Positions 1 to 5,800 of a DNA stretch of 11,945 nucleotides are shown piece by piece. Made by a program: the position numbers and the translations under genes. The notes under the pieces were generated by a model. That model searched no databases and was not told the DNA's origin. It saw nothing but the letters and a program-made list of their open reading frames with translations. Every line of letters begins with the position of its first letter. Position 1 is the stretch's first letter. The stretch spans positions 1 to 11,945 of the forward strand of contig CALEMB010000193.1 in assembly GCA_937902805.1 (NCBI GenBank), written 5' to 3'. This DNA comes from an uncultured Bacteroidales bacterium (GTDB taxonomy: Bacteria > Bacteroidota > Bacteroidia > Bacteroidales > F082).

Positions 1-36
1 AATTACTTATGCATGGTGAAGGCCATAAAGATTGGA

Positions 37-183
37 TTAGGCCTGGGGCGTCACCTCGATGCTGAAGTCGTCGAAGACGCGGGTATTCGACTTGAAGCTT
101 TTCAGGCATTTCCGTCTGGTGTTGACGAGGCCCTGCTGCGCTTCCCACCCTTTATGCGTATTATCAGTGTCAAAGCGTATCAT
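37..183 (-). CDS. Small hypothetical protein, 48 aa
   Basis: I do not recognise this gene. The frame starts MIRFDTDNTHKGW and ends FSIEVTPQA before a TAA. Its ATG overlaps the TGA of the 97-residue gene upstream in an ATGA arrangement, which usually means translational coupling, and this is the main argument that it is real. The product is short and basic in its middle (NTRRKCLKSFKSNTR), with no signal peptide or membrane segment, so a cytoplasmic, perhaps nucleic-acid-binding or accessory protein is possible; that is inference. It is the last gene I can see on this strand before the window edge, and only a seven-codon frame follows. Confidence 0.55.
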   Translation of the reverse strand: MIRFDTDNTHKGWEAQQGLVNTRRKCLKSFKSNTRVFDDFSIEVTPQA

Positions 184-473
184 ACCGGATTAATTTTGTC
201 GATGTAAATCGTGGTGGCCTGCATCGCCTCGCCGGTCTGCTGCGAGTTCCATTCGCGGACGACCATGCTGCAGTTCACATGGTAGAAATAGTTCGTGTTG
301 AACTGTGGGCAGCTGACGGCGCGTTCGCCGGTGATCTCGCCGAGGAAGGTGTCGGTGCCGTTGGTGAGTTTCAGGCTGACGCTGTTAATGACTTTCTTCT
401 CGCCAGTCTTCTTGTCCGTGTACTCGCGAGTGGTCAGCGGGTTCTGTTGGATGATTCTTACTAGTGCTTCCAT
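180..473 (-). CDS. Hypothetical small beta-rich protein, possibly OB-fold, 97 aa
   Basis: A 97-residue cytoplasmic protein starting MEALVRIIQQNPLTTREYTD. Alternating hydrophobic residues suggest beta strands (VINSVSLKLTNG, YFYHVNCSMVVREW, ATTIYIDKI), a pattern reminiscent of small OB-fold or single-stranded-DNA-binding-like proteins common in Bacteroidetes mobile and accessory regions. This is fold-level inference; no catalytic motif is visible. The ATG follows an AT-rich leader with two copies of TTTAAACA and no strong Shine-Dalgarno, normal for the phylum. The stop overlaps the start of a 48-residue gene, so the pair is probably one transcript. A promoter-like box lies about 60 bases upstream. 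Confidence 0.75.
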   Translation of the reverse strand: MEALVRIIQQNPLTTREYTDKKTGEKKVINSVSLKLTNGTDTFLGEITGERAVSCPQFNTNYFYHVNCSMVVREWNSQQTGEAMQATTIYIDKINPV

Positions 474-531
474 TTGTTTAAATGTTTAAATTGTTTTTCT
501 CAGTTACTTCCTTGGGGTCGTTATCCTTGAA

Positions 532-547
532 TCATGCTGCAAAGGAA
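532..547 (-). promoter_or_regulatory. Weak Bacteroidetes-type promoter for the 97-aa gene
   Basis: Read on the minus strand, 540-547 is TTCCTTTG, one mismatch from the -7 box TAnnTTTG. The 13 bases TCATGCTGCAAAG (plus strand, 532-544) recur exactly at the equivalent place in front of the 143-residue gene (1390-1402). No good -33 TTTG is seen at the right distance, so the call rests mainly on the repeated block. Confidence 0.35.
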
Positions 548-615
548 GTCAATAGTCCAGGGGGAGTTTGTTTTTTCCGCCTAAAAGAGACGAGAAACTG
601 CCAAAAACAGAAAAA

Positions 616-670
616 GCGGGAGATTTTCACCCGAAGATGAAAACCTCTCGCTCAAAAATGAGCATTTTTT
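616..670 (+). terminator. Tandem hairpins ending in a T-tract
   Basis: The first hairpin is 616-651: GCGGGAG pairs with CTCTCGC (one G-U) and, inside one mismatch, TTTTCA pairs with TGAAAA around CCCGAAGA. The second is 650-663: GCTCA, loop AAAA, TGAGC, then A and six T (665-670), a compact intrinsic terminator for plus-strand transcription. The two stems share G650 and C651, so they cannot both be complete. No plus-strand gene precedes them in the window, and what they terminate is unknown. Confidence 0.5.
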
Positions 671-769
671 CCGTAAGAAAGAAGCCTTTTTTTGCCTTGC
701 GACGGAAAAATCAAAAAAGCAAGCCTGATATTTTTTAGTGGTTTTATGGCGGCATTTCGGATTTTGTTG

Positions 770-777
770 TACTTTTG
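770..777 (+). promoter_or_regulatory. Promoter -7 box for a candidate small RNA
   Basis: TACTTTTG at 770-777 matches the Bacteroidetes -7 consensus TAnnTTTG exactly and is followed by CAG. The -33 region is poor: TTTA at 743-746, 23 bases away. The expected start is near 784. The call gains support from the structured stretch and terminator that follow with no convincing gene between. Confidence 0.45.
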
Positions 778-783
778 CAGGCA

Positions 784-932
784 GATATAAGTCGGGAATA
801 CGGCACGACCATCCGTCAAGTCCGCGCGGAGGCCTATCGTTTAAGTACGACTGCTGCCCGCATTTCGCGGCAACTTTACAAGTCCATACTGTGGATAAGG
901 TAAGCGATGCTCCTTTCAGGTATGGACTTTTT
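784..932 (+). ncRNA. Candidate structured small RNA, family unknown
   Basis: About 150 bases between a -7 box and a strong terminator, with no convincing reading frame. Complementary segments are visible: AGTCG (790-794) with CGACT (848-852) could close a 5' domain containing ACGG (800-803) with CCGT (813-816). TGCCCGC (855-861) pairs with GCGGCA (867-872) with one bulge. The 3' end is a long imperfect hairpin (880-929) plus T-tract. It is more GC-rich than the surrounding intergenic DNA. I could not match it by eye to 6S, SRP or RNase P RNA. It may be a trans-acting RNA or a leader ending before the convergent 143-residue gene. Confidence 0.45.
880..932 (+). terminator. Intrinsic terminator of the candidate small RNA
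   Basis: AAGTCCATAC (880-889) and GTATGGACTT (920-929) form a perfect 10-base stem. Inside it AAGG and CCTT, then AGC and GCT, can pair again around GAT. A run of five T (928-932) overlaps the end of the stem. The T-tract lies only on the plus-strand side, so it is not a terminator for the minus-strand gene ending at 938. Confidence 0.65.
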
Positions 933-937
933 CTATA

Positions 938-1369
938 TCATATACCTATGGCGGTAATACAATACTGAACCTTTTCGAATGATTTTCGTTTTATTCCTAC
1001 TATCATTTTTACCGACCCTATTCCGGGCAAATCACATTCCATCAGAATCATCTTATTAAAAGGCTTCTGATTCTTATTGTTTGTTTTTGCGTTTACAATT
1101 TTCGTTTTTCTCGCCGTTGTAAGAATGGCATCTAATTGCAATACTGCCAAAGTAGACAAGTAAGTCTTTGACGCTCTATAACTTGTTTCGGTAATAGAGA
1201 CATTTCTGATATTCACATAGTCTTTCAAAGAAACATTGTATTTCCTTTGGGTAGGGTTTTCTTGTTTCCATTTCCTGTAGAAGTCAAGAATGATTTGTTT
1301 TCGTCTTTCCGTGTCTTCCCTTGTGATTCCAGTCGGAACATCAATGGTGTTGTCTTGTTCTTTGCACAT
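938..1369 (-). CDS. Hypothetical protein, 143 aa
   Basis: Function not recognised. The product is basic and has two parts. The N-terminal half is hydrophilic and probably helical (REDTERRKQIILDFYRKWKQ). The C-terminal half ends in a beta-rich stretch with LPGIGSVKMIVGIKRKS and VQYCITAIGI, which looks like a compact globular domain. There is no signal peptide, membrane segment or obvious catalytic motif. A promoter-like block sits about 30 bases upstream of the ATG, and three 12-base direct repeats lie behind that, so the gene may be regulated by a dedicated factor. It is separated by 137 bases from the acidic 48-residue gene on the same strand. It resembles accessory proteins carried in Bacteroidales variable regions, but I cannot name a family. 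Confidence 0.75.
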   Translation of the reverse strand: MCKEQDNTIDVPTGITREDTERRKQIILDFYRKWKQENPTQRKYNVSLKDYVNIRNVSITETSYRASKTYLSTLAVLQLDAILTTARKTKIVNAKTNNKNQKPFNKMILMECDLPGIGSVKMIVGIKRKSFEKVQYCITAIGI

Positions 1370-1389
1370 AGTGTTACCGTTTTAGTATT

Positions 1390-1424
1390 TCATGCTGCAA
1401 AGATGAAAACATTGTCAAGACAAA
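1390..1424 (-). promoter_or_regulatory. Probable promoter of the 143-aa gene
   Basis: On the minus strand, 1398-1405 reads CATCTTTG (one mismatch from TAnnTTTG) and a TTTG lies at 1421-1424, 15 bases away, shorter than the usual 19-21. The block TCATGCTGCAAAG (plus strand, 1390-1402) is identical to one in front of the 97-residue gene. The predicted start is near 1391, about 20 bases before the ATG. Confidence 0.4.
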
Positions 1425-1437
1425 GCCGTTGATTAAA

Positions 1438-1479
1438 CGTTTGTTGTCGACAGTAGTCGTTTGTTGTCGTTTGTCGTCG
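1438..1479. repeat. Three phased 12-base direct repeats, operator-like
   Basis: CGTTTGTTGTCG occurs at 1438-1449 and 1458-1469, and the variant CGTTTGTCGTCG at 1468-1479. Start-to-start spacing is 20 then 10 bases, about two turns and one turn of the helix, so all copies face the same side of the DNA. They lie just upstream of the predicted promoter of the minus-strand 143-residue gene, where an activator or a plasmid-type iteron-binding protein could sit. Confidence 0.5.
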
Positions 1480-1506
1480 GATAAGTAGCTGATTGACAGA
1501 CTATAG

Positions 1507-1653
1507 TTAGATGCCTTCCACTATGCTTGCGTAGTCCATCTCTTCGGAAAAGACAACGGTTTCCTGCTCTTCCAACGCCACTGCCGATTCGCTGGTGATG
1601 GAGTTGTTGCCAGTCTCTTCTTCTGTGGTGTAAGTTTTGGGATCTCTATTCAT
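1507..1653 (-). CDS. Acidic microprotein divergent from the NLR gene, 48 aa
   Basis: I do not recognise this protein. It starts MNRDPKTYTTEEETGN and ends DYASIVEGI, with ten Glu and two Asp against one Lys and one Arg, so it is strongly acidic. The frame stays open further upstream, but a good promoter at 1676-1709 would start transcription near 1670, leaving the ATG at 1653 as the natural start with a leader of about 17 bases. Its promoter is back to back with the NLR promoter, 25 bases apart. This suggests coordinated control; an inhibitor, a DNA-mimic-like binder or a sensor partner of the NLR protein are possible, all inference. With 48 codons it could still be a chance frame. Confidence 0.5.
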   Translation of the reverse strand: MNRDPKTYTTEEETGNNSITSESAVALEEQETVVFSEEMDYASIVEGI

Positions 1654-1675
1654 AGGATTATTTGCTTTTAGGCTG

Positions 1676-1709
1676 CAAATGTATGCAATTGTTTTTGAAT
1701 GCCGTGAAA
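1676..1709 (-). promoter_or_regulatory. Promoter of the acidic microprotein gene
   Basis: On the minus strand, 1676-1683 reads TACATTTG, a perfect -7 box (TAnnTTTG), and TTTC at 1706-1709, one mismatch from TTTG, lies 22 bases upstream. Transcription would run leftward from about 1670. Confidence 0.6.
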
Positions 1710-1734
1710 TAATGTCAAAGAATCCTGTAACATT

Positions 1735-1766
1735 TTTGCTCTTGTGACGAAAAAAACATATTTTTG
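1735..1766 (+). promoter_or_regulatory. Promoter of the NLR-like gene
   Basis: TTTG at 1735-1738, 20 bases, then TATTTTTG at 1759-1766 is a full match to the Bacteroidetes vegetative promoter. Transcription should start near 1773. This rules out the in-frame GTG at 1744 as a start and fixes the ATG at 1795. Confidence 0.8.
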
Positions 1767-1794
1767 CCGTTGTAAGAATAAAACAAAACAGGTT

Positions 1795-4167
1795 ATGGGA
1801 ATTGTCATCGCTACCGTTGCCTCTCTTGCTGAAAAAGTCGCTCTTTCCCTGGCGGCAAAATCGATTGTTGTTGGCACAAGCAAGCTTACGAAAAAATCGC
1901 CTGAGGAGAAAGTTGCTAAAGCCTTGGAAAAGGCTTTGAACCAAGTTGCCGTTGACAATGAGTTTTGGAAAAATGATGTAAAAAGGCGAGTGGACGATGT
2001 CATACGGATACTCATTCATACCTTGGATAATCCTCAGTATTTCAACAATAATCCGCTGCCACATTACCTTGACGAAAAGACAATAGTAAGATTCAAGGAT
2101 TGCCTGAAGAAAGATCCTGAGGCTTGGGATTATATACAGAAGGTGCATTATGAAGAAATCCTTCAGGATATCAGAGCTGATGTTCGAGAGATAAAAAATG
2201 ATGTAAAAGAGTCAAAGGCTATTGAGCAAGACACAAATATCGTTTCCCATGACACAAACGAAAGGCTCAGAAGAATTGAGGAAAAACTAAAAACAGGAAA
2301 CGCCTATGCCCATTTCTTGACAGACATCCCAGGGAAAGCCGACCCCTCCAACGTGATTGGTCGTGAAGAAGACTTGGACAAGCTATGGAAAACGCTCTCT
2401 GAAAAACACCAGGTTTTGCTAACAGGTTTTGGCGGCATCGGTAAAACAAAATTGGCACAGATGCTGTTCCATGCGTATGAAAACGAGTTTGATGTAGTAG
2501 CATGGATTGAATATCAAGGAGACTTGAAAAAGAGTTTTTTCGGAAGCATTACAGCCCCAGAACTGCAATGTGAAGGGAATGAAGACGACAAATGGAAAGC
2601 CATGAAAAACGCCTTGACTAACGACGGGAAAAAGAAGTTGTTCATCATCGACAACGTGGATCATATTGAAGGTCAAAATCCTGCGCACGACACCGAACTA
2701 CATCATTTGACAGGTTGGAGCAACACAAGCGTCCTGCTGACTTCGCGGTTATCCAGATTGGAAAATTATTCTTCGTTTTCGCTGGATTTTCTGGATAAAG
2801 AAGATTGCATTAAAGTGTTCAATCATTATTATCCAGGGAATAAGACTCTTAATCAAACAATAGTGTCCGACTTGGTGGAACTAGCAAACAGGCATACGCT
2901 GACCGTCGAATTGTTGGCAAAAGGCGCTTGGCAATACAATATTAAGGAGTATTATAAGATAGTTAAACAAGGGTTCAACCAAGTAGACGAAACCATACAA
3001 ACAACCTATCACGAAAGAGAAGAGGATACTATCGAGGGACATTTGCGTTTCTTGTTTAGCATTAAAAGCCGCACTGAATTGGAAAAACAGATTTTGAATA
3101 GTTTTGCTATTCTGCCCAACAAATGCAGGTGTACTAAAGAAGATCTCGGAAATTGGTTTGGCTTTAAGAAAAAAGACTGGAATTCTGCTCTTAAAGATGG
3201 TTGGTTGAACTATGATGAAGAAAGCGGAACCTATTTCATGCATCCTTTGGTACGAACGATTGTCCGTTTCGATTTTGCTGAGGATGCAATGCAAAAGAAG
3301 AACATTGCACCCGAAGGCACGGCTGATAAGATTTTAATGTATTTGATTGACAACGAAAAACTTTTTCAAATCAACCAAGACCATCATTCTTTACAGCGAA
3401 TGATCGGAATAGCTAAATCCGTGATTAGTTCTATAGTAATTGAAAAAAGCGAACGTTTAGCCACACTTTATAATAATATCGGCTTTGGTTACGACAAGTT
3501 AGGCGACTACAACAATGCGATGAATTATTATCAATTGTCTTTAGAAATAAAAGAGAATATTCTAGGCACAGAGCATCTCTCTACTGCTACCACCTATAAT
3601 AATATTGGTATTTTATATTGTGAACTTGGCGATTACGAAAAGGCATTAGGGCAACTTCAAAAAGTTTTGACAATGAGAGAGAAAAACCCTAATACGGAGC
3701 GTTATGATATCGCGATTTCCTACAACAGCATTGGTACAGTATATTTTAACTTAGGAGACTACGACAACGCATTGAAATACTTTCAAATGGCTTTAACCGA
3801 AAGAGAGAACGTCCTTGGACCAAACCACCCTTCCACCGCAATCTCATACAACAATCTCGGCACATTATTTCGTGAGCAAGGCAATTTTAATAAGGCCATG
3901 GAACACTATCAAAAGGCTTTGAAAATAAAAGAGGACAACAGTGAAAAGGATCTGCCTTCTATTGCTACCACATACAACAATATCGGAAAGACATACTTCG
4001 ACCAAAATGACTACAATAATGCATTTGCATTCTTTCAAAAGGCCTATAATATCTTCGAGAAAGTGCTAGGATCAGAGAATCCTAATACGCAAAAGGTATT
4101 TGATAACCTCAACCTCGCAAAGCAATTCCTCCAACAGCCTCCCTCAGCACCGACAGCCGCTCCATGA
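1795..4167 (+). CDS. STAND/NB-ARC ATPase with TPR sensor domain (bacterial NLR-like), 790 aa
   Basis: A cytoplasmic signal-transduction ATPase built like an NLR. Residues 1-165 are an unassigned helical N-terminus: an Ala/Val-rich amphipathic start (ATVASLAEKVALSLAAKS), then a heptad-like stretch at about 121-165. The NB-ARC module follows: P-loop GFGGIGKTKL 211-220, Walker B KKLFIIDNVD 280-289, sensor LLTSR 314-318, a GLPL-like segment near 366-375, and MHPLV at 482-486 in the place of the MHD motif. Five 42-residue TPRs have YNNIG-type anchors at 559, 601, 643, 685 and 727. Family knowledge: such proteins bind ATP, sense a ligand through C-terminal repeats, oligomerise and activate the N-terminal effector, and several bacterial members give anti-phage immunity. 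No known nuclease, protease or TIR effector is visible here. The tail QQPPSAPTAAP is encoded over the end of the convergent gene. Confidence 0.9.
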   Translation: MGIVIATVASLAEKVALSLAAKSIVVGTSKLTKKSPEEKVAKALEKALNQVAVDNEFWKNDVKRRVDDVIRILIHTLDNPQYFNNNPLPHYLDEKTIVRFKDCLKKDPEAWDYIQKVHYEEILQDIRADVREIKNDVKESKAIEQDTNIVSHDTNERLRRIEEKLKTGNAYAHFLTDIPGKADPSNVIGREEDLDKLWKTLSEKHQVLLTGFGGIGKTKLAQMLFHAYENEFDVVAWIEYQGDLKKSFFGSITAPELQCEGNEDDKWKAMKNALTNDGKKKLFIIDNVDHIEGQNPAHDTELHHLTGWSNTSVLLTSRLSRLENYSSFSLDFLDKEDCIKVFNHYYPGNKTLNQTIVSDLVELANRHTLTVELLAKGAWQYNIKEYYKIVKQGFNQVDETIQTTYHEREEDTIEGHLRFLFSIKSRTELEKQILNSFAILPNKCRCTKEDLGNWFGFKKKDWNSALKDGWLNYDEESGTYFMHPLVRTIVRFDFAEDAMQKKNIAPEGTADKILMYLIDNEKLFQINQDHHSLQRMIGIAKSVISSIVIEKSERLATLYNNIGFGYDKLGDYNNAMNYYQLSLEIKENILGTEHLSTATTYNNIGILYCELGDYEKALGQLQKVLTMREKNPNTERYDIAISYNSIGTVYFNLGDYDNALKYFQMALTERENVLGPNHPSTAISYNNLGTLFREQGNFNKAMEHYQKALKIKEDNSEKDLPSIATTYNNIGKTYFDQNDYNNAFAFFQKAYNIFEKVLGSENPNTQKVFDNLNLAKQFLQQPPSAPTAAP

Positions 4168-5539
4168 TGCTCTCCCCCGCTGGGTTCCGGTAATCCGTGA
4201 TGCTTGGTGTCTTCTCATGCTCCTTATAGAGGTAGGCGGCAAAGTGCATCTTCCGTAAGTCTACTTGGACGACTTTGTTGATGATGCTGAGGCAGAGCCA
4301 GTAGTACTCCTTCAGCTTCTCGAAGTCCTTCTGGGTGAAATTGCCTTGCAGGTTGCGCTCGTCCATCTTGCCGAAGCTCTTTTGGAGCAGCTTACCCGTC
4401 CACTCTGTGAGGGTCTTCTGGTCTTTGATAGGCTCGGCGTTCTTTAGGTAAGAGACATTGAGAAAGTCCTTCATCTGTATGCCGTTGCTTCTGTCACAGT
4501 AAACCAGCCCCAAGTCCTGCATCGCCATGATGAGGGCTGCATATTGGTAGTTGTGGCGGAAGTCGACGCAACGGTTGATAGTGGGTTCCAGCAGGAAGGC
4601 CAACTCCTGCGCCGCTCGGTTGACAAAGAGGTCTTTGTATTCCTTATCGGGTGCACCCACCAGGTCGAAGCGCTCGATGTGCTGGGCAATCATGCGGTGG
4701 CAGCGCACAAAGCAGAAATGTTTGGCGAGGTCTTCTATCGACAACTTGTCGCGGTGTTCAACGATGAAGCCTGCCGGACGCTGTCCTGCCAGATAGCACT
4801 CGTTCAGCTCTGCCAACACCTTGTTATCATGCGGGTCGGTGGCTTCGCGCTCCTTTCTTTGCTGGAAGAGCTCGAAGGTGTCTTTGCTGTCGCTACGGTT
4901 GCACAGTACGATATATTCCTTTGTCTCACTTATCAGCCGCTCCCGATCTATCTCCCACATCGACTCTTCATACTGTTGCTCCAGTTGCTTTAGGCGTGTG
5001 TCTTGCTCATGGGTGTTGGCTTTCAGGCTTTGGTAGTCTGTGACGATTTCGCGCAAGGTCTTCCCAAGATGCTCCAACCCCGTCTCAATGGCTTCGCACA
5101 TCAAGGGCGCGTTCTTCATCAAACCCACACGAGCATCGAAGAAATCGAAGCCGCCTTCAGGGTTTCTGACGCTCAGGTCATAGAGCATATCCTCTTTCAG
5201 GGCGATGTCGTTGGGGATGGTGATGGGGCGGCTTTGCTTGTCGATGTTGTGGACCATGGGTGCGCCGCTCAGCCCTTCCTGCCAGAGCTTCAGCAGTTCC
5301 TCCACTTGATGGGCATAGTCGGTGTAATTGATACGGAAGGGGTCGAGCAGGTTCTTGCGGAGCAGGGCTGCCACGAGGCGCATATTGGCTGCCACCTGTC
5401 GCGAGGCTGCCATCATCGCCAGCAGCAAGGCGCTGCGCTCGGTGCAGGTGATATGGGGATAGAGGGCAATGATGCGGCTGCCCATATCCAGTAGGTGATT
5501 CAATTTGCGTTCGATATTCTCTTGGTCGTTTGCTGTCAT
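4109..5539 (-). CDS. Hypothetical protein in the restriction locus, 476 aa
   Basis: Family not recognised. The protein is soluble and mostly helical, with no signal peptide or membrane segment. An N-terminal helical part (NIERKLNHLLDMGSRIIALY) is followed by a long coiled-coil-like region at about 150-205 and a C-terminal part with conserved-looking Trp/Tyr/His (YYWLCLSIINKV, MHFAAYLYKEH). No nuclease, ATPase or methylase motif is visible. I chose the ATG at 5539 (MTANDQENIERK) because the upstream extension to 5626 lies in what looks like a non-coding intergenic element. It is the last gene on the strand of the hsd operon, 261 bases after hsdS, and may be an accessory of that system or an independent gene. 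Its 3' end overlaps the convergent NLR gene by 59 bases. Confidence 0.8.
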   Translation of the reverse strand: MTANDQENIERKLNHLLDMGSRIIALYPHITCTERSALLLAMMAASRQVAANMRLVAALLRKNLLDPFRINYTDYAHQVEELLKLWQEGLSGAPMVHNIDKQSRPITIPNDIALKEDMLYDLSVRNPEGGFDFFDARVGLMKNAPLMCEAIETGLEHLGKTLREIVTDYQSLKANTHEQDTRLKQLEQQYEESMWEIDRERLISETKEYIVLCNRSDSKDTFELFQQRKEREATDPHDNKVLAELNECYLAGQRPAGFIVEHRDKLSIEDLAKHFCFVRCHRMIAQHIERFDLVGAPDKEYKDLFVNRAAQELAFLLEPTINRCVDFRHNYQYAALIMAMQDLGLVYCDRSNGIQMKDFLNVSYLKNAEPIKDQKTLTEWTGKLLQKSFGKMDERNLQGNFTQKDFEKLKEYYWLCLSIINKVVQVDLRKMHFAAYLYKEHEKTPSITDYRNPAGESIMERLSVLREAVGGIALRG

Positions 5540-5800
5540 CGTCTTTCGTCTTTCTAAGAAGAAAGCGGGGACGGTAGTTTCAAGTTTCCCCATACCCCGT
5601 AAGGCTCCGGCAAGGCACCTTGGCATTGAGAAAGGTTAACAAGACTTGCCGCCCCACGCTGTTGTTACAGCATCAGACGGTCGTCTCGTTATGTTCTCGA
5701 TACCTTTATGCCTTAGAATTTTTGCCGGATTCTCGGGTGTATCGTAACGCTAACGACGCGCTAAAGTAGCACTTTTCTTCTTTGGTTTATCTTCGTTGAG
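5540..5800. repeat. Intergenic element, candidate dispersed repeat
   Basis: There is no convincing gene in the 261 bases between hsdS and the 476-residue gene. Minus-strand translation in two frames gives short strings (DTPENPAKILRHKGIENI and GRQVLLTFLNAKVPCRSL) that I recall from many small spurious frames in Prevotella genomes, which suggests a repeated non-coding element; this is memory, not a search. A short hairpin GCTGT-TGTT-ACAGC is also present, but no T-tract. A -7-like box TACTTTAG (5761-5768, minus strand, one mismatch) could let the downstream gene be transcribed independently. Confidence 0.35.

Noticed and set aside
738..968. 76-codon plus-strand frame over the candidate small RNA
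   Set aside because: Starts before the -7 box and runs through the terminator hairpin; composition is not protein-like.
1744..1797. GTG start 17 codons upstream for the NLR gene
   Set aside because: The -7 box is at 1759-1766, so the GTG would lie upstream of the transcript start; the ATG at 1795 is preferred.
1654..2148. Extension of the acidic microprotein frame to 213 codons
   Set aside because: It runs antisense through the NLR 5' end and through both promoters; only the last 48 codons fit the mapped promoter.
3457..4086. CRISPR-like or tandem DNA repeat of 126-base units
   Set aside because: The periodicity is that of five coding TPR units of 42 residues, diverged at DNA level; there are no spacers.
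5003..5494. 163-codon plus-strand frame
   Set aside because: Antisense to the 476-residue gene, which has better protein-like composition and operon context.
5540..5626. 29-residue N-terminal extension of the 476-aa protein
   Set aside because: The extension lies in the probable repeated intergenic element and reads as non-protein-like; MTANDQENIERK is a better start.
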